Below are positions 42,626 through 51,933 of a stretch of 64,000 bases of DNA, in pieces (position 1 is the first letter of the stretch; each line of letters starts with the position of its first letter). The position numbers were made by a program, and so were the translations under genes. A model generated the notes under the pieces. The model ran no database searches and was not told the origin of the DNA. It saw only the letters and a list, made by a program, of their open reading frames with translations. Source of the stretch: Solilutibacter pythonis (lineage in GTDB: Bacteria > Pseudomonadota > Gammaproteobacteria > Xanthomonadales > Xanthomonadaceae); contig NZ_RFLY01000017.1 in the NCBI RefSeq assembly GCF_003697345.1, positions 1 to 64,000 on the forward strand, written 5' to 3'.

Positions 42626-44047
42626 ATGCAACACGTTTCCACTCAGGCGCGCTTGTCCGCGCTGGCCGTCGCCGTGATCGGCGTGCTGGCCGTCGGCGGC
42701 GCGGCCGCTTCGGGCTTCCAACTGCGCGAAACCAGCACCAAGGCGGGCGGGCGCGCGTATGCCGGCACCACCGTGGCGACCAACGACACCGCCGTGGTCG
42801 CCGGCAATCCGGCGGCGATGGTCAATAACGACAGCGTCGTCATCCAGGCGGGCGTCGGCGTGGTCGACCTCAAGGCCCAGTTCACCGGTGGCGGCGTCAC
42901 CGCCCTCGGCACCCCGCTGACCGGCAATGACGGCGGCAACCCCGGCAGCCGCAAGCTGGTCCCCTCGCTGGGCGTGATCGTGCCGATGAAGGGCGCGCTG
43001 GAGGGCCTGACGCTGGGCGCCAGCCTGACCGCGCCGTTCGGTTCCGGCACCGAGTACCAGAAGGGCTGGGTGGGCCGTTACAACGCCACCGAGACCAGCA
43101 TGAAGACCGCCGACCTGACGCTCTCGGCCGCCGTGCAGATCACCCCGGCGTTCTCCGCCGGCGTCGGCCTGGTCTACGAGCGCGCCCAAGTGACCCTGGG
43201 CAAGGATCTGCCGCTGGGCGTGATGCTGGCCGGGGGCTTGCAGAACCCGGCGCTGGCCGCCACCCCGGATGGCAACGTCAGCGTCGAAGGCAGCGACAAC
43301 GGCTTCGGTTGGGTGGCCGGCATGCAGTTCCGCCCGAGCGACAAGTTCGCTCTCGGCTATTCGCACCGTTCGGAGATCAAGCATGACTTCAACGGCGATG
43401 CCACCTTCACCATGCCGCAGCAGTTCAAGGCGATGCAGCCCGGTTTCGCCGCCATGGCGGGCAATCCGGCGGCGCCGCTGACCGCCGCCCAGCGCCAGCA
43501 ACTGATGGTGCTGGGCCGTGGCTTCGTGAACACCCAGGGCCGTGCGCGCTTCGTGACGCCGACCATCGACACCGTGAGCGTGATGGTGGGCATCGGCGAG
43601 CGTGTGAAGCTCTACGGTGAAGCCCAGCGCACCGGCTGGAGCTCGTTGCAGAACGTGAACATCGATTTCGCCAACCCCTACCAGCCGGTTTCCCACGAGG
43701 ATTTCCGTTGGAAGGACACGATGTTCTATTCGATCGGCGCCGATTTCGCGCTGAGCGATGCCTTCACCCTGCGCGCCGGCGTCGGCTACGACGAGTCGCC
43801 GACCAACAACGTGGACCGCACCCCGCGTCTGCCCGACAACAATCGCAACCTGTACTCGCTCGGCATGAGCTGGCAGGCCACGCCGAACCTGTCGGTGGAT
43901 GCTTCGTTCACGCACGTCGCGATCAAGAACTCGACCACCAACCTGCCGATCAACCCGAACCCGCCGTACAGCCGCTATACCAGCCTGAAGGGCGATTTCA
44001 GCGGCAGGGCCAACGTGCTGGGCCTGGGCGCGACCTACAAGTTCTGA
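42626..44047 (+). CDS. FadL/OmpP1-family outer-membrane porin
   Basis: A 473-residue outer-membrane protein. The signal peptide (LAVAVIGVLAVGGAAASG) is followed by the FadL N-terminal hatch GFQLRETSTKAGGRAYAGTT and AVVAGNPAAMVNND. Long runs of alternating hydrophobic strands build a 14-strand barrel, ending in GLGATYKF. Family members import long-chain fatty acids or hydrophobic compounds. The ATG at 42626 has AGGAG seven bases upstream. A strong terminator follows directly. Confidence 0.92.
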   Translation: MQHVSTQARLSALAVAVIGVLAVGGAAASGFQLRETSTKAGGRAYAGTTVATNDTAVVAGNPAAMVNNDSVVIQAGVGVVDLKAQFTGGGVTALGTPLTGNDGGNPGSRKLVPSLGVIVPMKGALEGLTLGASLTAPFGSGTEYQKGWVGRYNATETSMKTADLTLSAAVQITPAFSAGVGLVYERAQVTLGKDLPLGVMLAGGLQNPALAATPDGNVSVEGSDNGFGWVAGMQFRPSDKFALGYSHRSEIKHDFNGDATFTMPQQFKAMQPGFAAMAGNPAAPLTAAQRQQLMVLGRGFVNTQGRARFVTPTIDTVSVMVGIGERVKLYGEAQRTGWSSLQNVNIDFANPYQPVSHEDFRWKDTMFYSIGADFALSDAFTLRAGVGYDESPTNNVDRTPRLPDNNRNLYSLGMSWQATPNLSVDASFTHVAIKNSTTNLPINPNPPYSRYTSLKGDFSGRANVLGLGATYKF

Positions 44048-44071
44048 TTCCCGGAACGCAATATGCGCCGC

Positions 44072-44104
44072 AAAAGACCCCGCTTCTGCGGGGTCTTTTG
44101 TTTT
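44072..44104 (+). terminator. Intrinsic terminator of the FadL-like gene
   Basis: AAAAGACCCCGC pairs with GCGGGGTCTTTT around TTCT, followed by GTTTTG. Strong bidirectional-looking terminator 25 bp after the stop. Confidence 0.92.
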
Positions 44105-44524
44105 GGGCGGCAGCGGCGCGCGGGTGATCCGTGGCAAGGGTGGGCGTGTCGTTTCAATCGAATCGTTCGGGATAACGCGTAATCTTTTTTCCGGGTCGGC
44201 AGGGGTTCTTATTTCAGTGGCTTGCGGGCGGTGATGGGGCTGCCGATGCGAAACCTGGCCTTGGGCATGGGCGCTTCGTCGATGTCGCGCGGGTGGTCGA
44301 TGCGGTGTGGGCGATGGGGGGCGGGTTCCGTTTGTGCACGTTGTGCGAGACGTTTCGGGTGCCGGGCGATTGGTGCGAAGGGTTGGGTAAAAACCGGGTT
44401 TGTTGCGTCCGGGTGAAGGAATCGTTAGTTTCGAGTGGCCGGCGGGGGCAGGGTTGCAATGGTTAGAGGGAGCTCATGGGGAATTGCAGGGATCTGCCGG
44501 GCATCCCACTTCAGGAGAACTTCG
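44105..44524. other. Gap upstream of the TonB-dependent receptor
   Basis: About 420 bp. A minus-strand open frame at 44209-44308 has no ATG except near its end and no supporting site, so it is not called. The promoter for the receptor should lie here; no motif recognised. Confidence 0.45.
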
Positions 44525-47404
44525 ATGAAACGAAACGCCTTGAGCGATGGCATCGTCACCGCGTTGTTCACCATGCTGGCCTTGCCGGTTTTCGCCCAAG
44601 AGGCGGATACCCGGGATACGGACAAGCAGGCGAAAGCGCTCGATGCCGTTACCGTCACCGGCAGCCGCGTGGTGGTGCCGGGGCTGAGTACTTCCAGCCC
44701 GGTGATGACGATGGACCGGGAAACCATCGACCGCACCCAGCCGGTATCCGCGGAGGAATTTGTGCGGACTTCGCCGGGGATCAGCGTGCCAGTCGGCCCC
44801 GGTACCAACAACGGTTCCAACGGCGGCGCGATGATGAGCATGCGCAGCCTGGGCAGCAATCGCAATCTGGTCCTGATCGACGGCCGTCGGATGGTGCCGT
44901 ACACGTTGAATGGCCAGGTGGACGTCAACACCATTCCCCTGGCGTTGCTCTCGGGCGTGGATTTTCTTACCGGCGGCGCTTCCGCGGTGTATGGCGCCGA
45001 TGCGGTGTCGGGCGTGGCCAATTTCATGCTGAAGCGGGATTTCGAGGGCGTCGAGATATCCGCCTCCATGGGGCAATCGTTGCCGGGCAGCGATCAGGTG
45101 CGGCGGCGCCTCGACGTGACCGGCGGCTTTGGTTTCGCCGAAAATCGCGGCAATCTCACCCTGAGCGTGGGCCGTACTTTCAGCGGCGCGCTGTTCCAGG
45201 GGCAGCGCGAAGTCGGGCTGGTGTCGATCAATTCCGGTACCGGGCGGCCGCAGGGCTCCAATACCGCGGTGCCGGCGCAGGTGAGCATCGTCGGCAGCGG
45301 CCGGCTGACCAACCAGCAGGTCGATATCGCCACCGGCGGCCTGGTGCCGCGTTACGGCACCTACAACTTCAATCCGCTCAATTACTTCTACACGCCGATG
45401 AACCGCGACCAAGGGACGTTGCTCGGCCGCTTCGAAATCACGCCAAGGGCCGAGTTGTACACGCAGGCGTTCCAGACCAAGTCGCGGGTGCAGTTGAGCC
45501 TGGCCCCGAGCGGCAGCTTTGGCAATACTTTCGAGGTGCCGATCGGCAACCCGTATATCCCCGATGCGATGCGCCAGCAGATCTGCGCGGATCGCGGGAT
45601 CGTGGCGGCCGATTGCGTGGCGGGCAATGCCACGCCGGTGGAAATGGCGGTGAATCGCCGTTTCACCGAATACGGGCCGCGTTTCAATGATATCGAGACC
45701 CGCACCCGGCAATATGTCTTTGGCGTGCGCGGCGACCTGTCCGATCACTGGTCTTACGATGCCTACCATGCCAGCGGCAAGTCCGTGCAGAGCAGCGCGC
45801 GGGTCAACTGGGGGGCACGCAGCAGGCTGGCGCAGGCGTTGAATGCGACCAGCACCACGGCGTGCGTCGGGGGCGGCGACTGCGTGCCGATCGATGTCTT
45901 TGGCCCCGAGGGTTCGATCACGCCGGACATGCTGCGTTTTCTGGACGTGACATCGGTCGGCACCACCACCGTGCGCCAGAAGGTGTTCTCCGCTTTCGTG
46001 AACGGCGATCTGGGCGAGCGCTTGAAGAGCCCGTGGAGCGAAACGCCGATTGGCGTGGCGTTTGGCGTCGAGCGGCGCAGCATGGAGGCGGGCAGCTCGG
46101 CCGATCTTGCGACCCAGACCCGTGGCGAGGTGTTGGGAACCGGCGCGCCCACGCCCGACCGCAGCGGTGGGTTCACCATCAGCGAAGCCTATCTGGAATC
46201 GATCGTTCCGCTGGTCGAGGACAAGACCGCGTTCCGACGCCTGAACCTGGAATTGGGTTATCGCCGCTCCAGGTTCGAAACCTCGGCCGGCACCGGCTTC
46301 AATTACGGTACGTGGAAATATGGCCTGGCCTGGAAGCCGGTCGAGGACCTGACCTTCCGCGCGATGTTCCAGCGCGCGGTGCGCGCGCCGAACGTCAACG
46401 AGTTGTTCGCGCCGGTGGTGACTGGTCTGGCCAATCTGGCCCGCGATCCATGCGCCGGCACTCGGGTCAGCCAGGCGGAGGCGAATACCCCCGGCACTCT
46501 GTCCAACCTTTGCCGGCTCAGTGGCGTTCCGGTTTCGCAGCTTGGGGTGCTGAGCCAGCCGAATGCCGGGCAGGTCAACGTGCGCGCCGGCGGCAATCCA
46601 CAGTTGACCCCGGAGGTGGCGAATACCCGTACCTTCGGCCTGGTGTTCGAGCCGAGCTTCATCGGCAATCTCTCGATGACGCTCGATTACTGGCAGATCA
46701 ATCTGACCGAGGCCATTTCCGCGCCCGCGGTGGGTGATCCGTTGCGGGCCTGTTACGGCACAGCGGCGAATCCGGGGCTTGCCTACGTGGCCGATTGCCA
46801 GAATCTGGGGCGCGACCCCAAGACTGGCCTGTTCAACGGCGGCGGCTCCGATGGCATCCTGCTCGCGCGTTCCAACCTGGGCCGCATCGACACCCGGGGT
46901 TACGACCTGGGGCTGTATTACCAGCTTGGCCTCGGTGATGCCGGGCGGCTCAATTTCGCTTCGCAATCGACCTGGACGCGGGAGTTCCGGAGGCAGCCCA
47001 CGCCGGCCTCGGTGAATCGTGATTGCCGGGGTTTCTACAGCACCGATTGCGATTTCGGCCCGTTCCGCTTCAAGTCCAACCTCACTACCGTCTGGACCCG
47101 GGGCGGGCTGGATGCGTCCTGGCGCATTCGTCACCAGTCGTCGATGCGGGTGGAGTCGGGCAAGGTCGATTTTCTCGCGGGATTCGCTCGTATCCCGGCG
47201 TATACCTATCATGACCTGAGTATCGGCTACCGTTTTCCGCACACTTACAGGTTGACGCTGTCGGTCAACAACGTGTTGAACAGGCAGCCGCCGATGGTCG
47301 GCAATACCATCGGCACCACTTCGACCAATTCAGGCAATACCTTCCCGCAGTGGTACGACGTGATTGGCCGTTACTGGAACCTGGGCGTGACCATCAAGTT
47401 CTGA
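44525..47404 (+). CDS. TonB-dependent outer-membrane receptor
   Basis: A 959-residue receptor. The signal peptide (LFTMLALPVFAQ) is followed by a TonB-box-like start (ALDAVTVTGSRVVVPG) and the plug domain with NRNLVLIDGRRMVPY and GGASAVYGADAVSGVANFML. The C-terminal barrel ends in GVTIKF with terminal Phe. The sequence style (SRxxxxxLSTSSPV, VRAPNVNELFAP) is that of the large Xanthomonadaceae receptor family, often for peptides, sugars or siderophores. No substrate can be assigned. The ATG at 44525 lies after AGGAGAACTTCG. Confidence 0.93.
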   Translation: MKRNALSDGIVTALFTMLALPVFAQEADTRDTDKQAKALDAVTVTGSRVVVPGLSTSSPVMTMDRETIDRTQPVSAEEFVRTSPGISVPVGPGTNNGSNGGAMMSMRSLGSNRNLVLIDGRRMVPYTLNGQVDVNTIPLALLSGVDFLTGGASAVYGADAVSGVANFMLKRDFEGVEISASMGQSLPGSDQVRRRLDVTGGFGFAENRGNLTLSVGRTFSGALFQGQREVGLVSINSGTGRPQGSNTAVPAQVSIVGSGRLTNQQVDIATGGLVPRYGTYNFNPLNYFYTPMNRDQGTLLGRFEITPRAELYTQAFQTKSRVQLSLAPSGSFGNTFEVPIGNPYIPDAMRQQICADRGIVAADCVAGNATPVEMAVNRRFTEYGPRFNDIETRTRQYVFGVRGDLSDHWSYDAYHASGKSVQSSARVNWGARSRLAQALNATSTTACVGGGDCVPIDVFGPEGSITPDMLRFLDVTSVGTTTVRQKVFSAFVNGDLGERLKSPWSETPIGVAFGVERRSMEAGSSADLATQTRGEVLGTGAPTPDRSGGFTISEAYLESIVPLVEDKTAFRRLNLELGYRRSRFETSAGTGFNYGTWKYGLAWKPVEDLTFRAMFQRAVRAPNVNELFAPVVTGLANLARDPCAGTRVSQAEANTPGTLSNLCRLSGVPVSQLGVLSQPNAGQVNVRAGGNPQLTPEVANTRTFGLVFEPSFIGNLSMTLDYWQINLTEAISAPAVGDPLRACYGTAANPGLAYVADCQNLGRDPKTGLFNGGGSDGILLARSNLGRIDTRGYDLGLYYQLGLGDAGRLNFASQSTWTREFRRQPTPASVNRDCRGFYSTDCDFGPFRFKSNLTTVWTRGGLDASWRIRHQSSMRVESGKVDFLAGFARIPAYTYHDLSIGYRFPHTYRLTLSVNNVLNRQPPMVGNTIGTTSTNSGNTFPQWYDVIGRYWNLGVTIKF

Positions 47405-47423
47405 TTTCGTTCTGGCCGAAAAA

Positions 47424-47451
47424 GAAGCACCCCGCCATGGCGGGGTGCTTC
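47424..47451 (-). terminator. Intrinsic terminator of putA, shared with the receptor gene
   Basis: GAAGCACCCCGCC pairs perfectly with GGCGGGGTGCTTC. The minus strand continues with TTTTTC, so it ends putA transcripts; on the plus strand there is no T run, but it may still act for the receptor. Confidence 0.85.
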
Positions 47452-47533
47452 GCATGCGCGTCGGCGCCTGGCGCGTCGTCGTGACGCTTCATGTCCACCG
47501 CCCGCCAGTCGAGTGCGCGGGCGGGGATGATGC

Positions 47534-50500
47534 TCATTCGCCCAGGGTCAGCAGGCTGGCGTTGCCACCGGCCGCGGTGGTGTTGACGGTGACGGTCTTC
47601 TCGGTGGCGAAGCGCGGCAGGTAGTGCGGGCCGCCGGCCTTGGGGCCGGTGCCGGAGAGGCCCTGGCCGCCGAACGGTTGCACGCCGACCACCGCGCCGA
47701 TCTGGTTGCGGTTGACGTAGATGTTGCCGACCTTGGCGCGGCTGACGATGCGCTCCACCGTCTCGTCGATACGCGAATGGATGCCGAGCGTCAGGCCGTA
47801 GCCGCTGGCGTTGATCTGGTCCACCACGGCGTCGAGTTCGTGGGCCTTCCAGCGCACCACGTGCAGCGCCGGGCCGAATTTCTCGGAGGACAGTTGCGAC
47901 ATCGATCGTAATTCCCAGGCCGAGGGCGCGAAGAAGGTGCCGTGCTCGGTGCCTTCGCCGAGCGTGGCGGTGGCGATGTGGCGGGCTTCCGATTGCATGC
48001 GCGCGGCGTGTTCGTCCAGCACGCGCTTGGCGTCGGCGTCGATCACCGGGCCGACGTCGGTGGACGGCTCGCCCGGATTGCCGACGGCGAGTTCCTGCAT
48101 CGCCCCGGCCAGCATGTGGATCACCTTGTCGGCGATGTCGTCCTGCACCAGCAGCACGCGCGCGGCGGAGCAGCGCTGGCCGGCCGAGGTGAAGGCCGAG
48201 CCGACCGCGTCCTTGACCACTTGCTCCGGCAACGAGGAGGAGTCGGCGATCATCGCGTTCTGGCCGCCGGTTTCGGCGATCAGGGTGGCGATCGGGCCGG
48301 CTTCACGCGCGGCCAGCGCGCGGTTGATGAGCCGCGCGGTTTCGGTGGAGCCGGTGAAGCAGACGCCGGCCACGCGCGGGTCGCGGGTCAGCGTCGCGCC
48401 GACGGTGGCGCCATCGCCCGGGACGAATTGCAGGACTTTTTCCGGAATGCCGGCTTCGTGCAGCAGTTTGACGGCGGCGTGGCCGATCAGGTTGGTCTGT
48501 TCGGCCGGCTTGGCGATCACCGTGTTGCCGGCCGCCAGCGCGGCGGCGATCTGGCCGGTGAAGATCGCCAGGGGGAAGTTCCACGGGCTGATGCAGACGA
48601 ACACGCCGCGCCCGGCCAGTTGCAGGGTGTTGGATTCGCCGGTGGGCGAGGGCAACGCCTCCACGGTGAATTGCTTGCGCGCCTCCAGCGCGTAATAGCG
48701 CAGGAAATCCACCGCTTCGCGTACTTCGGCCACGCCGTCGGGCAGGGTCTTGCCGGCTTCCTTGGTGCACATCGCCATGTAGGGGGCGAGGCGGGCTTCC
48801 ATCAGGTCGGCGGCTTTTTCCAGCATCTTCGCGCGGGTATCCACGGCGGTGGCATCCCAGTCCGGCTGGGCGGCCATGGCGTTTTCCAGCGCTTTTTCCA
48901 CGGTGGCGGCATCGGCGGCTTGCCAGTGGCCGACGGTTTCGCGGCGGTCGGCGGGGTTGGTCACGGCGATTTTTTCGCCTGTGGCGTTGGCGCCCGGCAC
49001 CAGCGGCGCGGCCTGCCATGCGCCGCTGCCGGCGCGGTCGAGTTGGGCGGCGAGTGCGCGTAGTTGGTCGTCGTTGGCGAGGTTGATGCCCATGGAGTTG
49101 TCTCGTGCTTGGTGTTGGCTGCGGTAGAGGTCGACCGGCAGCGGGATGCGCGGGTGGGAAATCTGGTCGAAGGCGGCGACCGTTTCCAGCGGGTCGCGCA
49201 CCAGGTCGTCGATGGGGATGTCCTCGTCGGTGATGCGGTTGACGAAGCTGGAATTGGCGCCGTTTTCCAGCAGCCGGCGCACCAGGTAGGGCAGCAGGTC
49301 CTCGTGGCTGCCGACCGGGGCGTAGACACGGCAGGGCACGTCCAGACGGTCTTGCGGCATGACTTCGGCATAGAGGTCGTCGCCCATGCCGTGGAGTTTC
49401 TGGAATTCGAAGCGGAAGCCCTCGCCCTCGCGCGCGCCGCCGCCCAGTTCGGTCAGCGCCATCCGGTGGATGGCGGCGATGGTCTGGGCGTTGTGGGTGG
49501 CGAACATCGGGTAGATCGCGTCGGTGTTCTTCAAGAGCCGGCGCGCGTTGGCCTGGTAGCTGACATCGGTGTTCGGCTTGCGGGTGAACAGCGGGTAGCC
49601 GGGCTGGCCTTCCACTTGCGCGCGCTTGATTTCGGCATCCCAGTAGGCGCCCTTCACCAGCCGCACCGGGATGCGGCGGCCGAGCCGCCGCGCCTGCGCG
49701 GCGATGAACTCGATCGCGAACGTCGCGCGCTTCTGGTACGCCTGCACGACGATGCCGAAGCCGTGCCAGTCCGCGAGCGAGGCGTCGGCGAGCACCTGGA
49801 AGATGAGATCGAGCGAGAGTTCGAGGCGGTCGGTTTCCTCGGCGTCGATGGTCAGGCCGATGTTGTATTGCCGGGCGATCTGCGAGAGTTCCAGCAGGCG
49901 CGGGCCCAGCTCGGCCAGCACGCGCGCGCGCTTGGCGTGCTCGTAGCGCGGGTGCAGGGCGGAGAGCTTGACGGAGATACTGGGCGCGGCGAACACGTCG
50001 CCGAACGGCCCGGTCTTGCCGATGGCGTGGATGGCCTGGCGGTAGGCTTCCAGGTAGCGGTCGGCGTCGGCCATGGTCAGCGCGCCTTCGCCGAGCATGT
50101 CGAAGGAGTAGCGGAACCGGGCGTTCCCGTCTTTCTTCGAGCGCTCCAGCGCTTCGACGATGGTGCGGCCCATGACGAACTGGTGGCCCATGATCTTCAT
50201 CGCCTGACGCACGGCGGCGCGGATCACCGGTTCGCCGAGCTTGCCGACCAGCCGGCCGAAGGCGCCGTGGGCGTCGCGCTGGGTGGCGTCGGAGAGGTTG
50301 ACCAGCTTGCCGGTGAGCAGCAGGCCCCAGGTCGAGGCGTTGACCAGCAGGGAGTCGCTCTGGCCGAGGTGGCGCTTCCAGTTTGCGTCGCCCAGCTTGT
50401 CGCGGATCAGCGCGTCGGCGGTGGATTGGTCGGGGATGCGCAGGAGCGCCTCGGCCACGCACATCATCAAGACGCCTTCCTCGCTGCCCAGGTCGTACTG

Positions 50501-50800
50501 GCGCATGAAGGCTTCCACCGTGCTCTGGTTCTCGGCGCGCGCGCGGACACGGCGCACCAGGTCGGCGGCGGTTTCGCGGATGGCGGCGCGGTCGGCGTCC
50601 GGCTGGCGGGCCTGTTCTAGCAGCGCGTGGACGTGCGCGGTTTCGTCGATCACCCAGCCGTGGGTGATGGCGGCGCGGAGGTCGTCCGGCGCGGCGGGGA
50701 TTTCGGAAAGAAGCGTCGTGCCCACAGTGGTTTCCGTCGAAAGCCAAGCCGAGAATTGTAGCGCTGGCGAGGGCGTGTTCAGGCGCTTGGGATCAATCAT
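47534..50800 (-). CDS. putA: Bifunctional proline dehydrogenase / P5C dehydrogenase
   Basis: A 1088-residue enzyme that oxidises proline to glutamate in two steps. The PRODH barrel spans about 230-480 (LGEGALTMADADRYL, VRLVKGAYWDAEIKRAQ, ATHNAQTIAAIH). The aldehyde dehydrogenase domain follows, with SPWNFPLAIFTGQIAAAL, GSTETARLI, the Glu in IAETGGQNAM and the nucleophile Cys in TSAGQRCSAARVL. The short C-terminus lacks an extra domain. There is no N-terminal ribbon-helix-helix, so unlike E. coli PutA it should not repress its own gene. The start is uncertain: ATG at 50800 is used here; GTG 50725 would give 1063 residues closer to related proteins. Confidence 0.95.
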   Translation of the reverse strand: MIDPKRLNTPSPALQFSAWLSTETTVGTTLLSEIPAAPDDLRAAITHGWVIDETAHVHALLEQARQPDADRAAIRETAADLVRRVRARAENQSTVEAFMRQYDLGSEEGVLMMCVAEALLRIPDQSTADALIRDKLGDANWKRHLGQSDSLLVNASTWGLLLTGKLVNLSDATQRDAHGAFGRLVGKLGEPVIRAAVRQAMKIMGHQFVMGRTIVEALERSKKDGNARFRYSFDMLGEGALTMADADRYLEAYRQAIHAIGKTGPFGDVFAAPSISVKLSALHPRYEHAKRARVLAELGPRLLELSQIARQYNIGLTIDAEETDRLELSLDLIFQVLADASLADWHGFGIVVQAYQKRATFAIEFIAAQARRLGRRIPVRLVKGAYWDAEIKRAQVEGQPGYPLFTRKPNTDVSYQANARRLLKNTDAIYPMFATHNAQTIAAIHRMALTELGGGAREGEGFRFEFQKLHGMGDDLYAEVMPQDRLDVPCRVYAPVGSHEDLLPYLVRRLLENGANSSFVNRITDEDIPIDDLVRDPLETVAAFDQISHPRIPLPVDLYRSQHQARDNSMGINLANDDQLRALAAQLDRAGSGAWQAAPLVPGANATGEKIAVTNPADRRETVGHWQAADAATVEKALENAMAAQPDWDATAVDTRAKMLEKAADLMEARLAPYMAMCTKEAGKTLPDGVAEVREAVDFLRYYALEARKQFTVEALPSPTGESNTLQLAGRGVFVCISPWNFPLAIFTGQIAAALAAGNTVIAKPAEQTNLIGHAAVKLLHEAGIPEKVLQFVPGDGATVGATLTRDPRVAGVCFTGSTETARLINRALAAREAGPIATLIAETGGQNAMIADSSSLPEQVVKDAVGSAFTSAGQRCSAARVLLVQDDIADKVIHMLAGAMQELAVGNPGEPSTDVGPVIDADAKRVLDEHAARMQSEARHIATATLGEGTEHGTFFAPSAWELRSMSQLSSEKFGPALHVVRWKAHELDAVVDQINASGYGLTLGIHSRIDETVERIVSRAKVGNIYVNRNQIGAVVGVQPFGGQGLSGTGPKAGGPHYLPRFATEKTVTVNTTAAGGNASLLTLGE

Positions 50801-50853
50801 CGATCGGCCCGCCATGTTGCGTTGCGCCATAGCGCATATGGCATCCACTCGAT

Positions 50854-50867
50854 TTGATCTCGCTCAA
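50854..50867. promoter_or_regulatory. FNR/Anr-like box between putA and coxB
   Basis: TTGATCTCGCTCAA matches TTGAT-N4-ATCAA at nine of ten positions, 124 bp upstream of the coxB start in the divergent putA/cox promoter region. Oxygen control of the oxidase operon would be consistent. Confidence 0.5.
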
Positions 50868-50991
50868 ATTTTCTTGCCGTGCCGGAGCGGGAGGGCTAAC
50901 ATCCGCGCGTTGTCTTGTCCATTCGATGGACGTTTGCCCAATCCAGCCAACGGGCCCAAAGCCCGTAGCAAGAATTTCGGGGTTCAAGACC

Positions 50992-51891
50992 ATGGTGCAA
51001 TTGGCTCGCGGCTTGACGGCGGTGGCAACCGGGACGCTGGTGGCGTGCCTGCCGGTGATGGCCTGGGCGCAAGCCGCCGATCCGCATCGTTGGCAGCTCA
51101 ACATGGGGCGCGGGGTCACTTCCACCGCGCACAACGCCTACCAGGCGCACATGTGGGCGCTGTGGGTGTGCGTGGTGATCGGTGTGATCGTGTTCGGCGC
51201 GATGGCCTACGCCATCTTCAAGTTCCGCAAGTCGAAAGGGGCCGTGGCCGCTCAGTTCAGCCACAACACCAAGGCCGAGATCGTCTGGACGGTGATCCCG
51301 GTGCTGATCCTGGTGGGTCTGGCTTTCCCGGCGACTTCCTCGCTGATCAAGATGTACGACACCCGCGATGCCGGGATGACGATCAAGGTCACGGGCTTTC
51401 AGTGGATGTGGAAGTACGAGTACCTGGGCGAGAACGTCGCCTACACCAGCCGCCTGGACCGCAAAAGCGAAGCGCTGCGCCAGAGCGGCCGCCAGGTGCG
51501 GCGCGAGGAGCACGCTAATTATCTGCTTGACGTGGACAACCCGCTGGTGGTGCCGACCGGCCGGAAGATCCGTTTCGTGATCACCGCCGATGACGTCATC
51601 CATAGCTGGTGGGTGCCGGCGCTGGGTTGGAAGCAGGATGCGATCCCAGGCATCGTCAACGAGGCATGGACGCAGATTGACCGGCCTGGTCTGTACCGGG
51701 GGCAGTGCGCCGAGCTGTGCGGTAAGGATCACGGCTTCATGCCGATCGTGGTGAAGGCCGTGCCCCAGGCCGAATACGAGCATTGGCTGGCGGCGCGGAA
51801 GGCCGCCGCCCGGCCGGCCGAAGCCACGCCGGGCGCCTCCGCCGCCGCGCCGGTGATGGCCACCGCCGCCGTTCCCGCCGCCGCGGGTTGA
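50992..51891 (+). CDS. coxB: Cytochrome c oxidase subunit II
   Basis: A 299-residue subunit carrying the CuA centre that takes electrons from cytochrome c. The signal peptide (TGTLVACLPVMAWAQA) is followed by two membrane helices (LWVCVVIGVIVFGAMAYAIF and VIPVLILVGLAFP). The CuA ligands are in HSWWVPALG and GQCAELCGKDHGFMP (Cys, Glu, Cys, His, Met). An Ala/Pro-rich tail ends the protein. The ATG at 50992 gives the signal peptide; upstream in-frame starts do not. First gene of the oxidase operon. Confidence 0.96.
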   Translation: MVQLARGLTAVATGTLVACLPVMAWAQAADPHRWQLNMGRGVTSTAHNAYQAHMWALWVCVVIGVIVFGAMAYAIFKFRKSKGAVAAQFSHNTKAEIVWTVIPVLILVGLAFPATSSLIKMYDTRDAGMTIKVTGFQWMWKYEYLGENVAYTSRLDRKSEALRQSGRQVRREEHANYLLDVDNPLVVPTGRKIRFVITADDVIHSWWVPALGWKQDAIPGIVNEAWTQIDRPGLYRGQCAELCGKDHGFMPIVVKAVPQAEYEHWLAARKAAARPAEATPGASAAAPVMATAAVPAAAG

Positions 51892-51933
51892 CCGGCCGGC
51901 ATCCCGACGACACGACATCCCGAGGTTCCGCGC

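Noticed and set aside
44209-44308. Minus-strand frame ending RFRIGSPITARKPLK upstream of the TonB receptor
   Set aside because: Protein-like at its end, but the only ATG would give about 19 residues and there is no ribosome-binding site. Homology search would be needed to revive it.
44474-47242. A 922-codon open frame antisense to the TonB-dependent receptor
   Set aside because: Lies wholly opposite a well-supported gene and shows no motif or ribosome-binding site.
48303-50747. An 814-codon minus-strand frame within putA in another phase
   Set aside because: Arg/Pro-rich shadow of putA without any recognisable fold.
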